This document shows, in pieces, positions 52,756 through 59,418 of a DNA stretch of 59,418 bases (the first letter of the stretch is position 1; each line of letters begins with the position of its first letter). The position numbers and the translations under genes were made by a program. The stretch covers positions 688,360 to 747,777 of the forward strand of contig CP070651.1 in NCBI GenBank assembly GCA_020354625.1. The letters are read 5' to 3'. Below the pieces are notes generated by a model that was not told the origin of the DNA, made no database searches, and saw only the letters and a program-made list of their open reading frames with translations. The DNA comes from Trueperaceae bacterium (GTDB lineage: Bacteria > Deinococcota > Deinococci > Deinococcales > Trueperaceae).

Positions 52756-53527
52756 AGCACCGAAAGCCGTGATCGAAATCCACGGTCTCACTATGGTGTT
52801 TCGTGGGCGAGGCGCCGAGACCACCGCCCTTCAAAATGCCGACCTGACTGTACGGGAAGGGGAGTTCATCAGCCTCATCGGACCGTCGGGTTGTGGCAAG
52901 ACCACACTACTCAGGCTCATCGCCGACCTCATCCAACCGACCAAGGGTGAAGTCACCATCGCCGGCAAATCACCCCAGCAGGCTCGGCTCAATCGGGAGT
53001 ACGGCTACGTATTTCAATCGCCGGTCCTCTACGAATGGCGCACCGTGATCAAGAACGTCATGCTCCCGCTAGAGATCATGAGCTATCCCAGATCGGAGCG
53101 CCAGAAGAGGGCAGCATCCCTTCTCGACCTCGTCGGCCTGAAGGATTTTCACCGACAGTACCCATGGCAGCTTTCTGGCGGTATGCAACAACGTGTCTCG
53201 ATCGCCAGGGCGCTGGCATTCGATCCGAAGCTCCTGCTCATGGATGAGCCCTTCGGCGCCCTGGATGAAATCACTCGCGAAGTGATGAATCTGGAGCTCT
53301 TACGGATCTGGCAAGAGACCAAGAAGACGGTCATCTTTGTAACCCATTCCATCCCAGAAGCGGTCTTTTTATCGAATCGCATTGTGGTCATGACACCGAG
53401 ACCGGGAAAGATCGAACGAGTGATCGAGGTCGACCTCCCCTATCCGCGCAACAACGAAACGCGAGAGACCGAACGGTTTTTCGAACTCGCCACCCTCGTG
53501 CGTGAAGCGCTTAGGGAGGCCCATTAG
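52727..53527 (+). CDS. ABC transporter ATP-binding protein (nitrate/taurine/pyrimidine type)
   Basis: ATPase of an ABC importer of the SsuB/TauB class. The 266-aa product has Walker A GPSGCGKTT, Q-loop VFQSPVLYEWRTV, signature LSGGMQQRVSIARAL, Walker B LLLMDEPFGALD and the switch His in FVTHSIPEA. The ATG at 52727 is the first near the conserved start (a longer frame opens at 52679); GGAG lies 12 nt upstream. It is followed without a gap by the permease gene. Position in the pre-hydA locus implies uptake of a pyrimidine or a breakdown intermediate. Confidence 0.9.
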   Translation: MEAEEQTHLEAPKAVIEIHGLTMVFRGRGAETTALQNADLTVREGEFISLIGPSGCGKTTLLRLIADLIQPTKGEVTIAGKSPQQARLNREYGYVFQSPVLYEWRTVIKNVMLPLEIMSYPRSERQKRAASLLDLVGLKDFHRQYPWQLSGGMQQRVSIARALAFDPKLLLMDEPFGALDEITREVMNLELLRIWQETKKTVIFVTHSIPEAVFLSNRIVVMTPRPGKIERVIEVDLPYPRNNETRETERFFELATLVREALREAH

Positions 53528-55429
53528 GTGCGAATATCTAGGCTCTTTCGTTACTATCCGATCGTCGTAACCGTGTGCCTCCTCATCCTATTGGGATACC
53601 CTTTTGCACTGATCTTCGGCTTACCCCTAGCCAGACGTGACATGCGGGATCTACGAAAGTGGGAGACCGAGACCGTGATCGCGGCACCTCCCAGCGACAT
53701 CGAGCCGATTCTCCAAAACGGTGATAGACGAGAACGAGAACTCGAGTTCAGCGAACTTCCTGCATCGGGTGTACTCGTGCTCAACGAGAGGCCCTTGCAC
53801 CGAGTGACAAGTCGAGAGGGCGAGCGTAGTATTACGGTCCCTATGGAATTGTTGAATCCTGAACTCGTGGTCTTGAGCGAGCCACTCGAGCGCTCGGCGG
53901 AGGGCGTCTACACGCTCAACAGTCCCTTCGAAGAGAGCGACGGCCAACGTGCCATCTACGCAGGTGACAGGCTCTTGGTGGAGGGCGCCGTTGAGGCCAC
54001 CGAACCACCTGACGGAAAACGTACGCGATTCACCTTCGAAAGAGCCACCGGACCGGTCATAATCGGCCCAATACTTCAGCGAGTCGGGGAAGATTACCTA
54101 AACGATGAAGGGGCCGTGATCTTCATGACCCCTCCCGCTTTCGGTAGCAGCGTACGAAGGATCGACGCAGACTTTGCCGTCCTCGACGCGGATACGGGCT
54201 CGATAGCGATTGCAAAAATGCCAGTGGCAGAGACACCTCTCAGGATTGCGAAACAGGTAGTCCGACTAGCCGAGCAACTCAGCGAAGTCCGAACCCCCGT
54301 CGGCGACGATCGCACCTTTCGATTTTCGCAAGGGAACCTCGTGGAAAACGACCGGGAGCGAAAGGTCTACGTCGGCGCCAGAGCGCTGCGAAACGTTGCC
54401 GAACGTCCACGCGAACGGGTAAGTGGGGAACAGAGCACCTTCACCTTCGACAGTTTTGCCGGCATCATCTCGCTCGACGGCGTGGTTCAAATCGAGGGAC
54501 GAGACTTCACTCGGAACGGACAGGTCATCGGCTTCCTCACGCCCCCACCCAGAAACGCCAAGCTGAGGCAGAATCCAGATTATTTTCTCACAGACGCCTC
54601 GGCAGGGGAAATCTTGCTCAACGAAGCCCCAGCATCGGGTGAGATTGTCTGGACAGACCACTACAACTACTACGACAAGCCCGGTTGTGGTCAGACGCTC
54701 CTGGAGTGCTTTTATGCCCTACCCCAGCACCCTGTCCCCTATCCCCACTGGATCGCAAAGAGGTTCGGGCCGTTTGTAAGCAAGTTTCCACTGAGTGATG
54801 AACGCAACGTGATTCGCTCGACCGCCTACACGACTCTCGGTACGTTGGGTGCTCTGGCTCTTGGGGGTGCCGTCGGGATTCTTCTTGCGGTCCTCTTCGT
54901 CCTCTTTCGCCCCTTGGAGCAGGCGCTGTTCCCGTGGGTGATCGCTTCTCAGACCGTGCCCATCATCGCCCTGGTTCCGGTACTGCTACTCATTTTGGGC
55001 AACTTCGGCATCACCATTCAAACGAGTATTCTTCCGACTGCCATCATCGGTGCGTACATCGCGTTTTTCCCTGTCACCGTGGGAACTGTAAAGGGGCTTC
55101 GCTCGGTAGAACCGCTCGCTTTGGATCTGATGAAGACCTACGCGGCGAGCCCACTACAGGTTTTTTTGAAGATCAGATTCCCGGCAGCTATACCTTTTTT
55201 CTTCACCAGCCTAAAGCTCGGCACGGCAGCCTCGCTGGTAGGCGCCTTGGTTGCTGAAACCGAATCGAACAACCGACGCGGTCTCGGCTTCCAAATCCTC
55301 GGCCAGGTACAATCTGGAAATGTAGCCGACGTATGGATCCTGCTGATCATCTCTAGTCTTCTCGGTATCGGCTTGGTCGCATTCATCGGCCTCATCGAAC
55401 GCTTCTTCACGCCTTGGAAGCGCGTATGA
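53528..55429 (+). CDS. ABC transporter permease with a large extracytoplasmic domain
   Basis: A 633-aa protein. A first membrane helix (about 10-32) is followed by about 400 residues outside the membrane, then a BPD_transp_1-type permease domain (about 430-633) with the coupling segment LDLMKTYAASPLQVFLKIRFP. Ordinary permeases of this family have 250-300 residues. The extra region is mostly beta-strand-like and holds an internal duplication: residues 144-216 repeat at 281-353 (same 137 offset for FTF and TPP motifs). I know no family with this layout. GTG start directly after the ATPase stop. The second permease overlaps its end (ATGA). Confidence 0.85.
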   Translation: MRISRLFRYYPIVVTVCLLILLGYPFALIFGLPLARRDMRDLRKWETETVIAAPPSDIEPILQNGDRRERELEFSELPASGVLVLNERPLHRVTSREGERSITVPMELLNPELVVLSEPLERSAEGVYTLNSPFEESDGQRAIYAGDRLLVEGAVEATEPPDGKRTRFTFERATGPVIIGPILQRVGEDYLNDEGAVIFMTPPAFGSSVRRIDADFAVLDADTGSIAIAKMPVAETPLRIAKQVVRLAEQLSEVRTPVGDDRTFRFSQGNLVENDRERKVYVGARALRNVAERPRERVSGEQSTFTFDSFAGIISLDGVVQIEGRDFTRNGQVIGFLTPPPRNAKLRQNPDYFLTDASAGEILLNEAPASGEIVWTDHYNYYDKPGCGQTLLECFYALPQHPVPYPHWIAKRFGPFVSKFPLSDERNVIRSTAYTTLGTLGALALGGAVGILLAVLFVLFRPLEQALFPWVIASQTVPIIALVPVLLLILGNFGITIQTSILPTAIIGAYIAFFPVTVGTVKGLRSVEPLALDLMKTYAASPLQVFLKIRFPAAIPFFFTSLKLGTAASLVGALVAETESNNRRGLGFQILGQVQSGNVADVWILLIISSLLGIGLVAFIGLIERFFTPWKRV

Positions 55430-56557
55430 AGCCGGTCGGTATAAAGCCGGTTGGAGGCGCGTTGATCGGAACGGTCTTGTGTCTGATCGCTCTGACGGTC
55501 AGGTTCTCCACGGTAGAGGTCGGCACAACGTTCTCGGTGTTCGGCATGATCGCCCTAACGCTTTCGATCCTCGCCGGCATATGTGCTGTTGTCGGTCACA
55601 TCTGGACGGCAACGCTGTTGGCACCGATCGGACTCATCGGAGCTAGTCTCCCTGTCCTCAACCTCGAGGGCACCGGAGCCGTTGGCTACTGGATGACGTT
55701 TTGGGGGTTTCTCCTCATCACCCTTGCAGGCATCGGGCGCATAAGCATGGCACCGATGACGACCAAATGGCAAAAAAGACTCGGCGCCTACCTCCCACCT
55801 ACGGTAGTACCGCTGATTTTGCTTCTGCTTTGGCAAGCCCTGGTCGTCGGCTTTGAGGTGCCCAAAGGGATCTTCCCCAGCGTGACGGACGTCTACGCAG
55901 TCCTTACAAGCAGCTACGCCGTCCTTCTCACAGACAGCTACGTCACCTTCGTCAAAGAGGTGGTCTTCGGCTTTATCCTCGGTCTGGTCGGCGGGTTTCT
56001 TTTCGGTCTCATGATCGCCTACAGCACCTTTTTGCAGCGGGGCTTTCTCCCGTTGGCAGCAGCGTTCGGCGCGGTGCCTATCGTCGGCTTGGCACCCGTA
56101 CTCGGTCGTGCGTTCGGAGTCGATTGGGAATCGAAGGCGGTAGTCGTCATTATCGTGACGTTTTTTCCGGTAGTGCTCAATACCGTCATCGGTCTTACAT
56201 TGGTCGACACCTTGAAACTGGAGCTTTTAAAGGTATACGCCGCCGGGCCCTTGGCCGTGTTGTGGCACCTGCGGCTCCCCAACGCCTTACCGTTTCTGTT
56301 CAACGCCCTAAAGCTGGCGGCCGTCGTTTCGGTCATCAGCGTGATCGTGGCTGAGTTCTTGATCCCCGGCCCCCCCCCTGGGACTTGGACAACGCATCAG
56401 CCTCTCTGCGCGCCGCGGTGCCTACGACGTCGTATTTGCAGCCATTTTTGTTTCGAGCCTCATATCGATCGCCTTTTACGGGCTGTTGGCTGTACTAGAG
56501 CGTCGATTGACAAGTTGGCACCCATCGTTTCGAGAGGGGAGCTCTGATCAGATGTAA
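55426..56557 (+). pseudogene. Second ABC transporter permease, frameshifted in a C tract
   Basis: The N-terminal 310 residues form a SsuC/TauC-type permease with about eight helices and the coupling loop LELLKVYAAGPLAVLWHLRLP, ending in VSVISVIVAEFL. At 56370-56378 there are nine Cs. In the given frame, the following residues are nonsense and the frame stops at 56547. With eight Cs, the frame continues as LGLGQRISLSARRGAYDVVF and SLISIAFYGLLAVLERRL, a normal permease end, stopping at TAA 56555-56557. The gene is thus broken, misread in sequencing, or phase-variable. Start ATG overlaps the stop of the first permease. Confidence 0.85.
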
Positions 56558-56618
56558 ATATGGCAAGTGCACCACTCAAGCGAAGCGGGTTAGCTAAAAT
56601 ACGAAGGGGAGAATCGGG

Positions 56619-56624
56619 TACAAT
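56619..56624 (+). promoter_or_regulatory. -10 box before the binding-protein gene
   Basis: TACAAT lies 17 nt upstream of the ATG, with GGGAGG between. The -35 region is weak. A promoter of its own would allow the binding protein to be made in excess of the transporter, as is common. Confidence 0.4.
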
Positions 56625-56641
56625 CACCACAGGGAGGTTCC

Positions 56642-57694
56642 ATGAAAAAAATCTCGATGTTCATATCCGCGGTATTGATCAGCACCCTCTCGTTCGGGTT
56701 CGGCCAGGATCTGATCGAAGTCGTGTTCCAGTCGAAATGGTTTCCTCAAGCCCAGTTCGCTGGTTACTTCGTTGCCGAAGAGAAAGGCTTCTATGCTGAA
56801 GAAGGCTTGACCGTGACCATTCTCGATGGAGGCAACGTCAATCCCACGGTTCAAGTTGCGAGCGGTAATGCCGACTTCGGGACCGACTGGATTGCCAATA
56901 TGTTGGTCCAGCGCGAACAGGGTCTCAATGTGGTACAGATCGCCCAGATCTTCCAGACATCTGGATACCGCATGGTCGCCCTCGCCGACTCCGGCATCGA
57001 AACCTTCGATGATCTGGCTGGACGCAAGGTCGGCGTTTGGGGGTTCGGGAACGAATTCGTTGCCCAAGCTGTCTTCGAAGCACAGGGGTTCTCTACCGAC
57101 CTCGACCCGACAACCACCACTGTCGATGTGAGCACGGTTGTGTACGCTTTCGATCCCGCTCTCGTCTTTCCTGACGAAGTAGACGTCGCGAGTGTCATGA
57201 CCTATAACGAGCTCGATCAAATCATCGGACTCGGTTTTGCACTCGATTCACTCAACCTCCTCAACCCAGCCGACATCGACGCCGAGCTCCTCGAAGACCT
57301 CATCTTTACGACACCGGACCTGCTTGCCACCGACGACTTCAAAGGTTCTGGATTGACAGGCCAAGAGGTGGCAGAACGCTTCATACGAGCTACGGTAAAG
57401 GGATGGGAGTACGCGGTGGATAACCGCGAAGAAGCGGTTGAAATCGTACTGAGCTTTTGCGGTGATACCTGCGCCGGCTCGGGAAGTCGGCAGAGCCCAC
57501 TCATCCACCAAACGTGGCAGATGGACCGGGTTGCCGAGCTCGTAAAACCCTCTCCCGATACCGCAGTCGGTGCCATCGATGAAGCTGCTTTCGATAGATC
57601 GGTCTCGCTACTCCTCGACGTTGGGCTGCTCTCTTCAGACGTATCGTTCGAAGAGGTGGTCGACACGACAATCTATAACAACGCAGTACAGTAA
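56642..57694 (+). CDS. ABC transporter substrate-binding protein (NMT1/THI5-like)
   Basis: Exported solute-binding protein that delivers substrate to the permeases. The 350-aa product has a signal peptide (MKKISMFISAVLISTLSFGF, cut near residue 22) without a lipobox Cys, then the NMT1/THI5-like fold: SKWFPQAQFAGYFVAEEKGF, ASGNADFGTDWIANMLVQR, FDDLAGRKVGVWGFGNEF and a C-terminal VEEVVDTTIY-like end. Family members bind thiamine precursors, riboflavin-related or sulfonate compounds and pyrimidines. Placement with preTA-hydA argues for a pyrimidine ligand. GGGAGG precedes the ATG. Confidence 0.88.
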   Translation: MKKISMFISAVLISTLSFGFGQDLIEVVFQSKWFPQAQFAGYFVAEEKGFYAEEGLTVTILDGGNVNPTVQVASGNADFGTDWIANMLVQREQGLNVVQIAQIFQTSGYRMVALADSGIETFDDLAGRKVGVWGFGNEFVAQAVFEAQGFSTDLDPTTTTVDVSTVVYAFDPALVFPDEVDVASVMTYNELDQIIGLGFALDSLNLLNPADIDAELLEDLIFTTPDLLATDDFKGSGLTGQEVAERFIRATVKGWEYAVDNREEAVEIVLSFCGDTCAGSGSRQSPLIHQTWQMDRVAELVKPSPDTAVGAIDEAAFDRSVSLLLDVGLLSSDVSFEEVVDTTIYNNAVQ

Positions 57695-57710
57695 GAGTAG
57701 CCCACCAAGC

Positions 57711-57742
57711 GGGCGGGGCCCTTCGGTCTAAGGGTCTCGCCC
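57711..57742 (+). terminator. Hairpin between the binding-protein and aminotransferase genes
   Basis: A 13-bp stem with two G-U pairs, from GGGCGGGGCCCTT (57711-57723) to AAGGGTCTCGCCC (57730-57742), with a 6-nt loop. It lacks a U-run, so it may be an attenuator or 3'-end stabiliser between two parts of an operon. Confidence 0.5.
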
Positions 57743-57787
57743 AAAACGACCAAAACCGAGACCTTCTAATGAGAGCTGGAGGAACAG

Positions 57788-59092
57788 GTGACTGCCACAA
57801 CAACCAGGACAGCAGAGCTCTATAAGCGTTACCAAGAGGCCCTATTTCCTGCTGTCTCACCCCTTTATGGTGATGAACCACTAGCGGTGGAAAGAGCCAA
57901 AGACCAATTCGTATGGGATATCGAGGGGAAACGTTACCTCGATTTTTTTGGCGGGGTCCTCACAGTTTCGGTGGGGCACTGTAACGAAGAGATCACAGCA
58001 GCGACTGTCGAGCAGCTCCACAAAGCGCAACACACCTCCACGCTCTATATCAACGAGTTGATGGTTGCCGTAGCTGAAAAGGTTGCCCAACTCACCCCTG
58101 GCCGCCTTCAAAAGTGCTTTTTTACCAGCAGTGGGAGCGAGGCCAACGAGACAGCGCTCACCGCAGCGCGTATGTATACCGGAAACCGAGACGTCATCAC
58201 CTTGCGACACGCCTACTCGGGACGAACAGCGACGGCAATGAGCCTCACGGCACACGGCAGCTGGCGCTTGGGTGGTGTATTCGATGGCAGCATCAAACAC
58301 GTACGTAATCCCTATACCTACCGCTCCCCCGTCGATTTAACCGAGGATGAGCTTCTCGATCTCTGCGTCCAAGATCTCGAGGAGACACTCGCCACTGTCA
58401 CTGACGGGAAAATCGCCGCCTTCATGGCCGAGCCGATCCAGGGTGTAGGTGGTTTTATCGTCCTGCCGAAAGACTACTTTAAACGCATTCTGCCCATCGT
58501 CAAGGAAGCGGGGGGTGTCCTGATCATCGACGAGGTCCAAACGGGTTGGGGACGCACGGGCACCCACATGTGTGGTATCGAGCATTGGGAGGTAATGCCC
58601 GACATCATGACCTTTGCAAAGGGCATGGCAAACGGCTCCCCCATCGGCTGCACCATCGCCACACCGGAGATCGCCGATGCCCTGCAGGGGCAAACGTTTG
58701 CGACTTTTGGTGGAAATCCCGTGACGATGGCTGCGGCGCTCGCCACCATCGAGTATATCGAAAACAACAGACTCCCTGAAAACGCATCCTCGCAGGGTAA
58801 GCGCCTCGAAACGAGGCTGCTAGCATTGCAAGGCGAGCACACCTTCATCGGTGACGTCAGGGGCATGGGCCTTATGCAGGCGCTCGAGCTCGTCGAACCG
58901 GGACCTGAGAAACGCCCTGACCCGAAGCGAGCAGCCGCACTGATCGGAGCTGCCAGGAAGAACGGGCTCCTGATCGGCAAAGGTGGTCTCTACGGCAATG
59001 TGATCCGAATCGCACCCCATCTCAACGTCACCGCGAGCGACCTCGACGCCGGGTGCGACATCATCGAGCAATCGCTCAGAGATATCGCTTAA
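57788..59092 (+). CDS. Class III aminotransferase (beta-alanine / 3-aminoisobutyrate type)
   Basis: PLP-dependent omega-aminotransferase. In this context it probably turns beta-alanine and 3-aminoisobutyrate, the final amines of pyrimidine breakdown, into semialdehydes using pyruvate or glyoxylate. The 434-aa product has LDFFGGVLTVSVGHCN, SSGSEANETALTAAR, IIDEVQTGWGRTG and the PLP lysine Lys278 in TFAKGMANG, most like the AGXT2 branch. GGAGG lies 5 nt before the GTG. Its TAA stop is formed by the left tip of repeat copy B. Confidence 0.88.
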   Translation: MTATTTRTAELYKRYQEALFPAVSPLYGDEPLAVERAKDQFVWDIEGKRYLDFFGGVLTVSVGHCNEEITAATVEQLHKAQHTSTLYINELMVAVAEKVAQLTPGRLQKCFFTSSGSEANETALTAARMYTGNRDVITLRHAYSGRTATAMSLTAHGSWRLGGVFDGSIKHVRNPYTYRSPVDLTEDELLDLCVQDLEETLATVTDGKIAAFMAEPIQGVGGFIVLPKDYFKRILPIVKEAGGVLIIDEVQTGWGRTGTHMCGIEHWEVMPDIMTFAKGMANGSPIGCTIATPEIADALQGQTFATFGGNPVTMAAALATIEYIENNRLPENASSQGKRLETRLLALQGEHTFIGDVRGMGLMQALELVEPGPEKRPDPKRAAALIGAARKNGLLIGKGGLYGNVIRIAPHLNVTASDLDAGCDIIEQSLRDIA

Positions 59093-59194
59093 AGCAGGTA
59101 TCATCTGGTCATCGACAAAGTCAGCGGGTGAAAACCTGTCCTGTAGCCCGTTGCTTGGATGATACCTGCCTACATAACTATGGCAACCGCTTTA
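59089..59194. repeat. 106-bp dispersed palindromic repeat, copy B
   Basis: The full copy pairs perfectly: GCAGGTATCATC (59094-59105) with GATGATACCTGC (59158-59169). Tips are TTAAAGC and GCTTTAA. An inner CGGG (59125-59128) pairs with CCCG (59147-59150); in copy A both change (TGGG and TCCG) yet G-U pairs keep the stem. The left tip contains the aminotransferase stop. No transposase is coded, so it is not a complete insertion sequence; MITE-like or SNR-like elements are the nearest known types. Confidence 0.9.
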
Positions 59195-59349
59195 AACCTG
59201 CCACTTTTCATCATCGCTAGTGCAAATCCCCAGATCGATCTCATGCCGTAGAGGCGTACGGTAAGGACAAGGGCGACATCTAAGCACATCCAAGTTACGT
59301 CGTTTGCTACTTGACCTGAGGGTAAGGAAAGGGGGATGGTGGTTTTGTT

Positions 59350-59418
59350 ATGAACACCCATCCCCGATACCAGCATACCCTAGAAGATCTGTTCCTCACA
59401 GTGTTCGTCTACATCGAC
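59350..59418 (+). CDS. Start of a possible transposase (cut by the window end)
   Basis: ATG 59350 opens a frame that runs through the end of the window (23 codons: MNTHPRYQHTLEDLFLTVFV, then three more). The pattern HTLEDLFLTVF is like the N terminus of DDE transposases in Deinococcus insertion sequences, but so short a piece cannot be assigned safely. GGGGGA lies about 15 nt upstream. Confidence 0.4.
   Translation, partial: MNTHPRYQHTLEDLFLTVFVYID

Noticed and set aside
59170-59376. A 68-codon minus-strand frame with a hydrophobic stretch near the window end
   Set aside because: It ends in the repeat and overlaps the candidate transposase start. No family or start signal supports it.
1-59418. 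CRISPR array, prophage, toxin-antitoxin or restriction-modification system
   Set aside because: I looked for regularly spaced repeats and for the hallmark proteins of these systems and saw none. Apart from the dispersed repeat and the possible transposase end, the window is ordinary chromosomal sequence.

Overview
The window looks like a stretch of chromosome from a member of Deinococcota (Deinococcus-Thermus), perhaps a Trueperaceae-like lineage of moderate GC. This is inference, based on a TANNNT -10 box placed 5 to 8 nt before the start codon of about a dozen genes (leaderless mRNAs, common in Deinococcus), adjacent herA and nurA, a HAIR-like operator over the clpB promoter, a futalosine hydrolase (menaquinone by the futalosine route), sbcCD, and tRNA-Gln (U1-A72) with gatC and gltX. 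About 57 genes are recognisable, nearly all with normal family lengths. Gene density is high and both strands are used in short operons.

Layout. 1-2.1 kb: right end of a dispersed repeat, tRNA-Gln, a 3-hydroxyacyl-CoA dehydrogenase and an RsmJ-like methyltransferase. 2.2-7.5 kb: thiosulfate sulfurtransferase, rpe, accD-accA, a degenerate SDR, nrdR. 7.6-16 kb: DNA repair and RNA modification (sbcD-sbcC, an RsmF-like m5C methyltransferase, nurA-herA). 16-21 kb: rplM-rpsI, uppP, gltX-ftsY-mqnB. 21-29.4 kb (minus strand): a Gfo/Idh/MocA oxidoreductase with a TIM-barrel sugar isomerase, rqcH, an ATC-hydrolase-like gene, a TPR protein, clpB. 29.5-36 kb: transhydrogenase pntA1-A2-B, pfkA, zwf, arginase. 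36-41.9 kb: patatin, a membrane protein, phoB-phoR, divergent phoU, a cell-wall amidase, thpR. 41.9-46.4 kb: an envelope/metal cluster (YtkA-like lipoprotein, CopD-like membrane protein, membrane polyferredoxin, VanY-like peptidase, a second YtkA-like anchored protein). 46.4-48.1 kb: gatC, serS. 48.2-59.1 kb: a reductive pyrimidine catabolism locus (preT, preA, hydA) with an ABC uptake system (ATPase, two permeases, binding protein) and an aminotransferase suited to beta-alanine or 3-aminoisobutyrate. The window ends in what may be the start of a transposase.

The most unusual items: (1) a 106-bp imperfectly palindromic repeat, with two full copies (33423-33528 and 59089-59194, about 90% identical without gaps) and one partial copy (1-33); both full copies start inside the TAA stop codon of the gene before them. 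(2) An ABC permease with an extra extracytoplasmic region of about 400 residues holding an internal duplication with a 137-residue period. (3) A frameshift in a nine-C tract in the second permease. (4) Regulatory sites that can be read directly: a HAIR-like operator at clpB, a PHO-box-like direct repeat between phoB and phoU, and a 10-bp palindrome over the -35 box of the copD-like gene.
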